Assembly (NCBI GenBank): GCA_025345505.1
Contig: JANVCC010000073.1
Location: 8,564,593 to 8,628,592, forward strand
Direction: 5' to 3'
DNA length: 64,000 nt
DNA from: Todiramphus chloris collaris
Lineage: Eukaryota; Chordata; Aves; Coraciiformes; Alcedinidae
Shown in pieces: positions 24,081-45,933 of this stretch (positions are counted from its first letter, which is position 1; every line of letters begins with the position of its first letter). The position numbers were made by a program, and so were the translations under genes. The notes under the pieces were generated by a model. It was given only the letters and a program-made list of their open reading frames with translations. It ran no database searches and had not been told where the DNA came from.

Positions 24081-27000
24081 TCATAGAGAATAGATGATTT
24101 TAGGATATTTAGCTGTTATGTTGGTGGCCTCATCTACATTACTAACAGTAGTGCAAGCTCTCCTGTAGATACCCATATCTTCAGGATATATCTCAGCATA
24201 TTGCTAAGTTATCCAAGTGAGAGGTTTGTTACTCAGTGATGGTGGTAGGTGGAGGAGGCTGACATTCATAAGGGCTTCTGGGACTTCTGGCAGAACGACT
24301 AAGGAGGAGTGTTGTACAAGGTATCCCCAGTTCAGGCAAGGTTTAGGTTTAACAATTCCTATTACACTCCTGACTCATCACACCCAATACAACAGTGGTT
24401 TAGGTCATGAGCTGAATGACAGGCAGCTCAAATGCCCATACATCCGGGGTGGAGTGGACATCTGAGCTGTGAGACCAGTTTGGCAAAGCCATACTATTAA
24501 GCCTGTGATGTCAGTGTCTGCAGTCATTCACCTGGCGTCATCCTAATTTGGTTTTCTAGCATCAGAACTTTTATGTTGTTTGAATAAAGAGTTTTCCCTG
24601 CGTAATTTATTCTTCTAGTGGACTGAACTTACGATGATTGCTAAATACTCATGTTAGGCAACCCAGGAAATCCATATCAAGTACCTCTTAGCATATTTGC
24701 ATTTGAGAGGCAAGCATTATAGTAACTAATGCATGTGCAATAGCAAAATAATTCCTTGGCTTTTTCCATAAAGAGTCTCCAGATGAAGAGGAGAGAAGCA
24801 TCATTTAGGGATGCACTGTTCAGTACATTTCCAGCAGCTGATCTATGCTAGCAGAGTTGCTGATGCCTATGAGATATGCTGCTTATACACAAAATAAATT
24901 CCAAAATATGCAATCATCAAATACGCTGAACAGTATTCATGAGCTGGTCGCATGCCATGTACTCTGTAGTAAATGAATTTGTAGTAATAGGGTTCTTGAT
25001 TTGATTTAGGCGTTTTCAGTGTGTGTAGAAAGGAAATATAAGATCCACATGAAAATAAACTTCACTGTAATAGTTTAGAGAACGTGTATGTGCTTCATGG
25101 TGTATGTATACGCTGTGCAATATATAATGTGTTGGACCTTTGAACCACACACCCCACCGAACAATAGGACCGTGACAGACCATTTTAGCAGTGTTCCTGG
25201 TAAGCTTATGGTGGGTGCATACACAGCATATTTCAAGCCTTGGGTATACTTCTTTATAGAGCAGAGGAACAGGCTATTTTCTATCCCTTTCTCTTTAAGC
25301 GTTAGCAAAGCAAACCAGTTACAGGAAACTAAGGCATTCAGTGCTGTTTGCAAACATCTGAAAATGCTTAACGGATGAATTTTATGTTTTTCTTAATTGG
25401 CTTATTCTTCCTGGTTTTGATAGTTTTTCCAGTAAATCTGCTCCCTTCTGAAGTATTCCTATAGGTATTTTAACAAAACAGCTACCTTACATTACAATTT
25501 TTTTTTTAGATTTAATTCAGTTTCATTGTTCTGTCAGCTTCTTCAGGGGTGAGAAAAAGGCTTCTTCTGACTCTGAGGCAGCTCTGTTCCAAGCATTGAC
25601 AACCACTCCAGCAAAAGAAGCCACCAATTCAGGGAATTTGATACCAATTTGATAGGTATTCCATGGTGGGTTTGCAGGAAAGTCCCTGTACTTTTGCTTC
25701 AGATTCTCCAGAGACATATGGTTTCCTGTGTTTCCATTTCATGTTCTCCATTGTACGTGTAGTTTACTACGTGTGCAGTACAGGTGGCATATCTGGGTTG
25801 TACCCCATGCACAGAGGTGCTAGGTGTGCTTTGCTGTGTGTGCATGGAAGGTACTGTATGAGCCACCAACACAGCAAGCGTGCAGGAGATCCAGCCTAGC
25901 CAAGACTATCAAACGTCTTCTCCATTTGAAGTGCACATGCACAGTATGTCATGTCCAACATCTCGAGAAGGCATCAAGTTCTGTGGGTGCTTTGTGCTAT
26001 TTATGCATTGGGCAGACTGTGAATTAATTACATCTGGTAAATCTACTGTCCTGCTTCTGAGTAAGTGATAGGGTATATGGAAATTCAGACAAGCCTTCAC
26101 AAGCTTTATATTCTCTTTGAATAACATTTTTAGATGGGACAAAAGGGGAAAAAAAAAAAAAGAGGAGCATCTAGGAAGCCTGGACAGTAATACTGTTTTC
26201 ATGGCGATTTGTCTTAGTGCAGATGACTTCAAAGTTGCAGAAATACCACAGTTTGTGCAATCTCAGGAGCACAGGACTAATCCACCTACCTGACTGCCTC
26301 TGATGAGACAGGCTCTGCTATCTGAACTTTTCACACTTTGCTATCGATTTTCTTTCCACATGCTTGTCCTCAGTATTAAAAAAAGTTATAAACTAGGGGC
26401 TTTCTGTCTCAGAACTCATGCTGCCCACATTTTAATTTTGATAAGAAAGAGCAACCAATACAGTCCTGAAGCACAGAAAGAATAAAATTATAGATTCCAT
26501 TAGAGATGCATTGCTTTTCTTTAAATAGAGCGTTTTTTTTACCTATATTTTTTCTTTTAATAGTCTGATCCTACAGCCATTGATATTTGCCAGTACATTT
26601 CACTGTTAATCTGCTATTTGTAGTCAAAGGAGCACATAACACTTGCTGAAAAAGAAAAATCCAAGTGCCATCACAGGCCCCATTGTCATAGTGGTTTTCA
26701 CATGCAAGTAAGTGAAATGCTGGCTGTACATTTTCAATATTGGTGTATTTGTCATCACTATACCTGCTTCTTAAATATTTAAGGCTATATAGTTATGGTC
26801 TTTTAATTCTTTTATGATGTTGTTGTGAGCAGCTTTATTATATCATCTTGGTCTTTGGTAATCTTACAGTTGCAGATTGGGAAGCATTTGTATAGTTAAC
26901 AGTGAGTTTATTTGTTACAGGAATACTGGCAAAAAATCCATTCTCTCTTCCACAAATAAAGAGAGAAACCACGAAAAAATCCAGGGCTTTTTATAAAACT

Positions 27001-27264
27001 AGTTCTTCCTGAAACTTTTAATACTATGGGGACGGGGCAATATGCAGCTTTTCAGCCTGCTAAAGCCAAGACTGGTCTTTGAAGGATTGGCCAAAGAAGT
27101 GATCAGAACTTCTCTGTCCTCTTCTAGCCCTCTAGACCACTACAAGAGTCAAGTTTAAGAAAGAGGTCAGCTGTCTTAAAAGCAAGGCCCTGTCTGCCAT
27201 GTAGCCAGCGAGAAGAAAACCTTGGCCCAGGTAAACAGCTGAGCCCACCCAGCTGACTCTCAGA
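24081..27264. other. Intergenic, no gene recognised
   Basis: AT-rich spacer with short open frames and an A run at about 26149-26161. Nothing recognised. Confidence 0.55.
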
Positions 27265-27270
27265 TCTCAC

Positions 27271-27978
27271 TGTTGATGCTGGGCTGGGCACTAAACAGAG
27301 GACTAAATGCTCTCTATTAACCTATTAAATTCTATTAAATTAAGGGAATAAGGGAGAGACTTATGGGTTGTAAAAAAAACCTAAACCAGCTTTCATTAAA
27401 CAGTAACAATACAGATAATATTAAGAAAATAATGAAATATGTACAAATATATAAAAAACCAATATCAAACTCCTCTGATGGTCACTGCTGATGCTGTGGG
27501 GCAGGCACAGGGGAAGTCCCAGGCTGGACTCGGTGGGAGATGGTAACGGGATTCAGGAACTGGATTCAGGAACACACAGATCGGGATCAAAGGCAGAAGA
27601 ATTGGCAGAGTTCTCCTCAGATGCTGGCCATAGAAGAAGAGCCTGACCCTCATGATCCCTCAGATTTATACTGAATATAGAATGGATCCCTTTTGGTCAG
27701 TTTAGGGTCATCTGTCCTGTCTACTCCTCCCCATGCGTGCCACCTTTTTTACATACTTACAATCCCTTAGCTTTCTGCACTCCAATGTGGTACACAAGGT
27801 TTAGCAGTGACCTTGGTCTCCATAGGAGCAACCACAAGCAAGAGTGTTTCTGCCCACACCGATCCCTGGGTGTAACTGTAAACATGGAGCGTTATCAGTG
27901 CTGGAAGCAGACGCTGTCTGCCAAAATCTGCCATTAACTTCACAAAGTGTGGTTACTTAGAAGGGGCTGAGCTCTGCT
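27271..27978 (-). mobile_element. Avian endogenous retrovirus LTR, minus orientation
   Basis: Read on the minus strand, this contains segments characteristic of a bird ERV LTR family: a gaccaaaagggatccattct block, gtataaatctgagggatcat as a TATA-like element, tgaggagaactctgccaatt, and later ggttttttatatatttgtac and cataagtctctcccttattc. The 5' part, with gcagaaacactcttgcttgt and the chromosomal right edge near 27978-27989, looks continuous with it. The hexamer tctcac occurs at 27265-27270 and 27978-27983 and may be the target-site duplication, though the 5' LTR end is then not a clean TG. Boundaries are approximate. Confidence 0.7.
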
Positions 27979-28578
27979 CTCACTGAACAGGGAGTTGGTT
28001 GTTTTTGCTCAAACCAGGCCACGCACAGACATGAGTCACAGCGAAGCCCTGCTACTGGGGATTTGCCCCAGGAGCCCACACCCCCACCGACAGCCTTCAG
28101 GATCCGGCCTTGCTGCGAACGTGGCGTGTGTTTAAAGAACGAAAGTTCAGCGTTAACTGATTACCACGTAGGATTGCAGTACGGCTCTGAGACACCTTCT
28201 CTAGATGCTAAACCTCCATTTCCTCATTCCCCGACGCTATCTGCATGAAAAAGAGACGCTGTTCAGAACGCCGCGAAGCGTTCCCCTCCACACGGAGCTA
28301 CCGCGGTAGGTGCCCAGGCGCTCCTGGAAGGAATGACCGTGCCCAAGAACTCGCGGAGCTTCCGCCCCGTTTGCTGCCCCCTGACCGCTGCAGCTCCCAC
28401 CCGCCGGTTCCAGGCCGCCCGGGCCGACGGCTCCACCGTGCGGGCGTGCGAGGGAACGGCTGCCGCCGACAGCGGCCCCGAAGCCCGTTGGAGGGCAGGG
28501 TGAGGGGCCGGCAGTGGGTCGGGGCCCCGCCCCGGAGGCGAGGCCTGCAGCCCGCCCGCCCCACCGCCTCTGCGGGAG

Positions 28579-37952
<9,374 letters not shown>

Positions 37953-38048
37953 AGTTCAGAAACTTCTTTGTGCCTGTTCTTGCAGCTGAAGTCACGCTTC
38001 CTTTTTTTGTATAAAACCTTTCTGTTGTACAGAAAACACTTGGATTGA

Positions 38049-38054
38049 ATTAAA
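38049..38054 (+). promoter_or_regulatory. IDS: IDS poly(A) signal, ATTAAA
   Basis: First poly(A) hexamer after the stop codon, 97 bases downstream, followed by a GT-rich stretch (tgcctttgtcttgtt, about 38082-38096). This would give a very short 3' UTR. A distal AATAAA at 38487-38492 is an alternative. Confidence 0.55.
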
Positions 38055-38486
38055 ATCCCATTTGTATCAAAACACTAGCTATTGCCTTTGTCTTGTTACA
38101 GCCTGAAGTAGTCGGATGCTGCAGTTGTGTTTTCAAACACCAGCTCACAACACTTTTGACAAGGCCATGTGGGGTGTGCAGGTCCATACTGTGAACCATC
38201 TCTGGCCTTCTGTTCTGTAGTGACTGAAGAATTACAATTCTTTATTGGTGCTGAAACTGGTCGTGCAAAAAGTGGAAAAAGATAAGCTTTTGTATTATAA
38301 AGGCTGTGCAGAGAATGTGTGTCAGCAAACAGGTGCTGTCCACTTTACCTAAAAGACTTGGGGCTGGGGTGATCAAGGAGATACTTGATGGTGGTAAAGG
38401 ACTGGGGTGTCTGCTGTCATCAGCTTACCTCCAACTAGAGCTAAAAGAGAAACTTCCTGTGTTTTGTTCAAAATTTAATTATTTTA

Positions 38487-38492
38487 AATAAA
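38487..38492 (+). promoter_or_regulatory. Possible distal IDS poly(A) signal, AATAAA
   Basis: Canonical hexamer 535 bases past the IDS stop codon. No transcript evidence is available; usage is inferred only. Confidence 0.3.
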
Positions 38493-39999
38493 AGCTTTAA
38501 TTTGAGGATTCATGCTTCTTATACAGGAGGGGATCTGAATTTTTAATTTAAGTGTATGAAACTAGTGCTTTCATCACTGAAACACTAAGTAAGCCTGAGG
38601 GGTGAAGGTTAACAGCAGTATGCTCTTCCTCTTCTGTAGTTTATTGTGAGGATTGGTTCAGTGAGGCCCCATTGGAGGAAAGAGATGGATATCTTTACCT
38701 GTTGCAGCTTGCTGATTGCCATAGCTGCTGAGCTACTCAGTGCACCTCAGGATCATCCTGTTCATCCAGGAACTGGGGTGTTTGTGTTCTTAGGTGTTAA
38801 GTGGGGCTTGGCAGTCTTGATTTTGGACTAGGATAGCTAAAAGCCTCCTTTATAGTTTTAAGTTTTTAGTGTGGTGTTTAGCATCACAGGATGTGGAGCT
38901 GTACTTGTCCCAAGCTATGCTGGTAAATGCATGAAAGTCAGTATATTTGGGAGCTTGTATCTGAGAAAAATGGTTTTGCTGAGTATTTTAAGCGCTGTCT
39001 GTACCTTATGGTCACAACCACAATTGTGTGGGTGGTAATTCGTGTTGTGGTCTGTCAGCATCCTGGATTTCTGCCATCCCATGTTGGTAATTGAGGCTCT
39101 CAGAATTTGTACCTTAACAGGTAAGAGGTTGTTTATACAGTGCTAACTCCTGATACCTTCTGCAATGAACTGCTCCAACTCCTACAAAAAGAAAAAGCCA
39201 GTCCTTACTTGTCTTCTTCAGATAAATTGACTTTAATATCCTAGAGAAGCCACAGACATAACTTCATTTCATTAAAATCTGTGTGACAGTCTTATTCCTA
39301 ATTAATGTAGAGATACCCGCTATGAATCTGATTCTCTGTTCGAAGACAGTGGTTATTTAGTGCCTTAAACTCAATTAGAAGAATATATTTCTTACGAATT
39401 TGTCATCTGTTTTACTCGGGCCAAGATGCAGCAGTACTATGCCTGATGAAAACATATTTTTCCCTCACTTACGCATGTATACTTGGATCCTCAGCTGGTG
39501 TGAAATACTGCAGTCACATGTAGCAGATTCAGTGCAGCTCTACCAACTTCACCCTGGCTGAAGGTGTGTTTTATTGAGAGCAGAGCCAGGCAGAGATGTG
39601 GAATCTGTAGCTCGAGCTAATTATATCTCTGACACACGTTCCTTCAAAGGAAAATCAAATATTGGGAAAGTTATTTTGGTGGGATGTATTGAAGTGTCAA
39701 GAATTAGTCTAAATCTCTGGAGTGCTATGTTAGTAATACAATGTACAGGTAAAATTGATCTGGAAAATGGGTATTATCGTAGACTTGGCTATCTGAGCTT
39801 TGCATTTTGTTCTCCTGCTAAAACATCCATAAAAACCCCCAACTTTTTGCAGAGACTTAGAATTATAGTGTGTAGATAAATTACTTAGAAATGTATTTGG
39901 ATGGATACATTCTCGTACATACCCTGCCCTAAGACACTCATCACTTCAGGCAATGTAATTTTGAAGTGGAGATAAAAGTCCTGGTGCTAGGTGATGAGT

Positions 40000-40077
40000 A
40001 GGGTTTTTTTTTTTTGTTGTTTTTTTTTGTTGTTGTTGTTTTTTTGTTTGTGTGGTTTTTGTTTGTTTGGGTTTTTC
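40000..40077. repeat. Low-complexity T/G-rich tract
   Basis: Runs of T broken by G and gttgttg, nearly free of A and C over about 78 bases. Confidence 0.85.
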
Positions 40078-43000
40078 CCTCTGTTTATATTGAAAGGAAA
40101 AAGCTGCCCTTGACCTTTCTTAGTCAAAACCAAGTAATCTTTTGGGGAGACATGAGACAGAATTGTCTCTGACAGCCAGTGAATCAAGACTGGTATCCAC
40201 GTGCTCGGGGCAAGGATGTCCTTGAATGATTGCCCAAGTTGCTGAGCAGTCCACCAAGCGAGCCATTCCCTCCTGCCTACTGCTGAGCTGAGCTGTAACG
40301 TTTTTGAGGATGAGGGAGGCAGAGCAGTAAAAAAACCTTTGCTCTTTGAAGTGCTGCGTGAGTTAGTTTTGTTCTGGAGTTGGTTGTGTGAAATGGGAGG
40401 GAGAGACAAAGGGAGAAGGCACATTTTTTTTCAAACCAACCAAAACCTTGCTACTGGAGAGTCTGAGCTGTGGGCTTTGCTAGGCTGAGCAGCCTCCACC
40501 AAGAACAAAAGAGCTTAACGGGAGCAATAAAAGTAAAGTGCTCTTGTGAACAGCACTCTCTAGAGGGAAGAGGATGCAAGCCAAGCATCAGGAAATAAAT
40601 GAGATGCCAGTGCTGACCCTATTTCTCAGGATGGCACCAGAACAGCTGGAGGAGCAGCACGATGCTGCATCAGCAGGAATCGTTACCTGTGGTACATGTA
40701 TGGAGAGATTCCACCGGGGACCTTAGAGTAGCCGTCGTAAGCACTTGGCACAAAGCAGAGTCAATAAACAGGCCTCTGTTAATAAGCTAATGTACAGGAG
40801 TGGTTGAGCAATGGAATTGAAGCTGTGGTCCCTAAACAGCTGTACATCAGTCAGTCCTAACTCATGACACTGTTTCTAGACGTACAACACTCCCAAATCA
40901 AAATTCTTAAAGCAAAGTGAAACATACATTGTGTACAAAGCAGAAGCAATAGGAATCTTTAGAAAATGGGAGATGGCTGTGTATTTGGGGGCATTTGTAA
41001 CACTGTGTGAATGTTTACAACATGCTGTGTGCAAAGGCAAGATTTGGGTCTAATTTCAGGCATGCTGTGCACACTGGAGTGTATGGAAATGCTGGAGCTG
41101 CATACTGTGCTGTGCAACAGATTGGAATCCCCCCTTTGGCCTGTGCTCCGTGCTTGCTGGGGGAAATGGGGTACGTTTTGGATGAATAGCTGTCTGTGTG
41201 AGTTGCAAATGGTTTTGTGTAGCGAGACAGGCAAAGGAGCCGAGTGTCCCGGGTGTTGGTTAGATGTTACCTAATTAATCACTGCTGTGTGTTAGTTGCG
41301 TGTGAGGGGCTTGCAGCGGTGTTGTATTGGTCAAGTGGAGTCCCCTGCTGGAATGAGTGTTCCACAGCATGGAGGATGGCATGGAGACAAGATGCTCCTA
41401 TCTGGATTTCTTAATTCCTGGCGCTAATGTGCATTTTCTCTGATAGGCAGCAAAATCGCCGTTGGCAAAAGAGCCACAACATCACGGTCAACACCCAGCT
41501 TTTCGCAGGGCGATGCGCTCAGCTTACGTTTCAGACCTGCAGGATAGAGAGTCTCAGACTGCATTTGGGAAGTGCCTGGTGGTTGCAACTGAGATCATTC
41601 CCACCCCCACCCTAGGGATTACTTAGCATTGAAATGTGAAACGCTACATAAAGAATGAAATTACCCTCTTGGTAACTAGGTTTTTAGCACTTTAGAGTGT
41701 TCTAGGCTTATAGACTTTCTTGCTTTTCACATCAGAAACTACCAACCAAGTTAAGATGACTCTGTGTCAAAACTTTTTATGCCTCTGTGTTTGACTTCCT
41801 AGCTAATGAAAATTATCTTCAGATCTGCATGGGTGAATCTTGACTCCAATGTTCTCTCTGCCTACATGCACAGATCTCCTTTTAAAGTCTGTAGAAGTTC
41901 TGCTTATGAAAGAAGATAGACTACTGATGTCAAGATCCACCATATAAAGCAGCAAAAAGAGCCTTTTGCCCTCAATCTTTAACGCTTGCCTCAATGCCGA
42001 GTAGTGGCAGAACATTTTTATCCAGTAGTGTGTGAAGACACCAACTATCATGGAGCTTTGAGTAAGGAAATGGCAAAGTTTGTGATATTTCTGTAGGTGC
42101 AGTTGGACATGGAGTGGGGATAATAGACTGAAGCAGCAGAGAGGAAAGGCACAGGAAGATGTAATGAACAGTGAAATCAGATACAAAGTCATGATCGGAA
42201 AGATTAGGATCCAGCAAGAAGGTAGAATAGAAATTTGAAGAGAGCAAGACTGGAAAGGAAAATATTTTCTATTTCTGATTTTAGGCACTGCAGACATCTT
42301 AGGAGTACTCAGATCTTCCTGTTTCTTCTGTTCCTGATCGATTTTTGGCTATAAAATCTGTAAGGTTCATGCATATCATGATTGATTGCACAAGTTCTTT
42401 GAATTTACCGCTCTCACTTGTGAAAAATCTACTTCTGGACAGTGCATTGTTGATTCTGTCCCAAGTACACCAATTTGACATTATCCACGTATTCAAAACC
42501 CTTGTTCTTCTCCTTTAGTCCCAATGCCATGGTAGAATCAAAGTCTTTCATTTCTAGTACGTTACACACTTGTGCTGAAGATTCCCAGTTTACTCCTTAC
42601 TGTGCAACTGAAGAGCAGTTACCTGTAGGTTGCATACTCCTAATGTTTGGCAGGTGCTTCATGGCCAGCCTGCACTAAACATTTAGCAGATCTCTGGGTG
42701 GACTCCTTGGAGGCAGCCTGTGGCTGATGCTTGGTAAAGTGGGTGCCAATGAAGCCAGAGTCTGGTTGTGCTTCAGGGCTGGGTTGGGCTGCAAATGTAG
42801 TTCTGAGTCTTGTGAACAAAGTCTTGCTTATGCATCTTTTGTAGAGATTAGTAGAAGAGCTGGCTGAGTATCGTCTGACTGCAGGCTTTTTTTTGTCAGG
42901 AAAATATTTATTTGATTAAATCAAACTGTCTTATGTAGAGATATTGCTTTGGTGACAGTTTTATTGAAAAGTTTTGCTTTGATAAGATCAGGGACATTCG

Positions 43001-45875
43001 CTTCAATTTTATTTCAATTTTTATTATATTGCATAATTTTGACATAATATAAAGAGGTATTATAACAAATGAGAATGCAATTACTTTGTGAAAATAATAA
43101 AGTCAAAGTAAAAACTTTTGACCTCATAAGGAAAGCGTTCACCTTTGTCAAAATGAAACGGCTCATTTCACAGGTGTCAATTCAAGTTTTTAAACCAGAA
43201 TTTTTTGTAATTTTTGTCTTGTGGGAAAACTTCAAAATATTGGCAACAAGAAAGTGATAAAAAAATCCCAATTTGTGCAGCTTCTCGTGGTATTAAAAAT
43301 GCCAGTTCTCATTTGGCTCCACAAATAATTAGCACAGTGTTGAAGAGTTGGGTTTAGGCTGTTTCTGTTTGCTGTGCTCTAGAGAGAAAGTGGCACCTGT
43401 GCCCCAGTGCTCAAGAATTGTGATGAGACACGGATCTAAAGGGTCCTTTAAACTCAAAGCTGTTTCTGCTTTTCCAGAGTTTTCCGAATGCAGTCTACAG
43501 GTGACAAAAAGTAGTCTGAGCTGAGGAGATGCTGCCGTAAAGAGCAGGTGCCCAACTGGAAAGGCCCAGTGGTAATTTTTCTCTGAAAAATGAAGCAGCA
43601 GCTTTTTCTTCTGCTTCTCCTCTTACCCCCACCACAGTCAAGCTTTGTTGTACTGCCTTGCAATCTCTGCCCCATGCTGCCTTCAGAAGGATGGTTCTCC
43701 TCCTCCTTCCTGGAAGACCAGGAAACACAGCCCCTGCAGAGTCCAAGAAGTATTGCCCCTGGCCAGAGAGGTGCAGTAAATTTAAAGCAGGGCTTTTTCT
43801 CCCAACAAATTGCCTAATAGGTATTAATTACATGTCTGGAAAAAGTTTGTTTTCATCTGTCTGCTATTCCAGCTTTAAAAAACAGAGCCTTTTCTGAAAT
43901 ATTTTCATGGTAATAGGATATAATTCCTAGAAGACAAGTATTGGCAGGTATGCAGTGTATAATATCTGTCCTTGATCGAACCTACACGCTAGCCTAATAC
44001 TTCCAACGTTTTCCTGGTTTCGAAGTGAGTTTGATCTCACACTGAAGGAAATGCTTCTTTTTACTTGAGCTCTCAAATATTTCACAGCAAGAAGGATGTG
44101 ATCCATTACTTATGGAGCCCTCATTACATGCAGCTGTGGGATACTCATCTTTTTCCTTTCTCTGCTCTGCTGGAAAACTTGGATACCTTGTTTTACTAAA
44201 CAAAATCAAGACCAGGGATGTTAAAAACAAATAGATTGGCTTATTGAACTTGATAGTATAATAATTTTCTTGTTGCAAGCTTTAGCTTTTCTTTGAGGAA
44301 ATAAGATTAGCACAGATTAAAGCTATTTATTTTGGAGGTGTAGCATTCTGGACAGGGAAGCTGTGATGGGTTTGCTTTAAATGGGTCTTCATATTTTACG
44401 CATTTTCAAACCCTCATTTCTTTTGAGGGTTGTTTGCTTCTGTAACTGTTACTTTTGCCTGCAATTACTCTTTTCCAAGGTAATACTCGGTGGAAACACC
44501 TTGGTTATCTTCTGTATATGTTCCATGTTGCTCTATTAAAGTAATGATGTTCTTTCTGATGTAAGCCCTTACAAATGAGATCAGAATTTTTCACTGCCTT
44601 TGTGAGTGATTGTTTGTCTTGGGATTCTTTGAATATTCACTCTGTGAAAGAAGTGCTGACCTTCATTTACCTTTATTGAGTATGGATAGGCCCTGACCTA
44701 GCAGAGCACTAAGCCGTGCACGTAAGTATGTTCCCATTCAGTACAACACTGAAGTGTGTTAGCTGAGCGTGTGTTTAAAATGCTGAACCAGTGCCAGAAG
44801 TCTGTGGCACATGCATCCCAGAGCTAGTGCTACCAAAGGGAGGCAGTGGGCTGAAGAGGCCCTCCTGAGTGGGTACCCGAGTATTGGCAAGATTTCTTTT
44901 CTCCTAGAAAAAAACCTATCTTGGCACTCTGTGTTTTAAGGTCAGTTGTTAATTTTTCAGAAATATATTCATCGGGTTTACATGGCAAGGTTTTGGTAGC
45001 ACAGCATGGAATTTGTATGCTTGTTTGGTTTCATGAGGCGCCCACATCTCTCCCTTTTCTCTCTCACACATTTCTTAGTTTGAGAAATCCAGACCTGGCT
45101 ACTGTTTCAAAGCTGTATCCTTGACTACAGAGCAGTAACACTTCCCTTTCCTTGAGAGGTTCAAATGAGTCAGAAGACATTAAAACTGAAAACTAGGAAG
45201 AGCAAACATGATGTTCCTACATCAAATCTCACACCCGTTCCTTGTGGGAACCTTCCATCTGCTTTACAGATAGTGCTTGTCTACACTTCGCATTGCCTCT
45301 TCTTCATGACCACAGCTGAAAGGAGGCAAAAGTTCTCCAGCTTTTCACTCCTTTGTTAGGATTTTGTAATAGTTCTTCAGATGTCATCTGCATATGTGGG
45401 AGCGGCTCTGCCCTGTAATTCCCGAGCTCCTCGACTAGAGGTCAGTAACACATCAAAGAACGAGAGTCAGACAGTCATAAACTGCGGGATTTTAGCTACC
45501 ACTAGGCATTTTATTTTGCATTTGAAATGAAGACTTGTGATACGGTTAATCATCATCAGCTATAAGTCACTGAGATATGTCACCAGATTAGAGAAGTGCT
45601 TTTACTGTAGATTTGTTGGGGTTTTTTTTGCATTGAAAGCATGTTGGAAGTAGTGCTTCCAAATTTTAAACAATAAGAAAAATTGGCACCCTTTTAATGT
45701 CACTTGTTCTCACATAGTAAGTTGTACATTTCCATGTGATATGTAGATTAGAAAAAATCTGATTTCTAGGAATTTTTACTGCTAAATCTTTTTATAATCT
45801 CTTCAGTTGCACTGGCATTTTCTTCACACACTGCTAGCTAAAGTGCTTGGAAGAAAGGATCAGCATATGAAGGAG

Positions 45876-45933
45876 AGGTGGTTGAGAGTAGATTACTATA
45901 AAATAGGTGGTTGAGAGCAGATTACTATAAAAT
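45876..45933. repeat. 29-base tandem duplication
   Basis: Two copies beginning aggtggttgagag, at 45876 and 45905, differing by about one base (agtag versus agcag). Confidence 0.85.

Noticed and set aside
23511-27978. One full provirus bounded by the two LTRs
   Set aside because: The LTRs belong to different families and opposite strands, and the sequence between them shows no retroviral genes.
11000-28500. Possible IDS pseudogene between the two genes, as in human (IDSP1)
   Set aside because: I looked for sulfatase segments such as CAPSR, HKPHIP and DHG and saw none outside the IDS exons.
40000-40077. T/G tract as a retrotransposon poly(A) tail
   Set aside because: No recognisable element body is attached on either side.
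41803-42297. 164-codon minus-strand open frame
   Set aside because: No recognisable domain, in AT-rich spacer, overlapped by another frame of 91 codons. No splice or conservation evidence.
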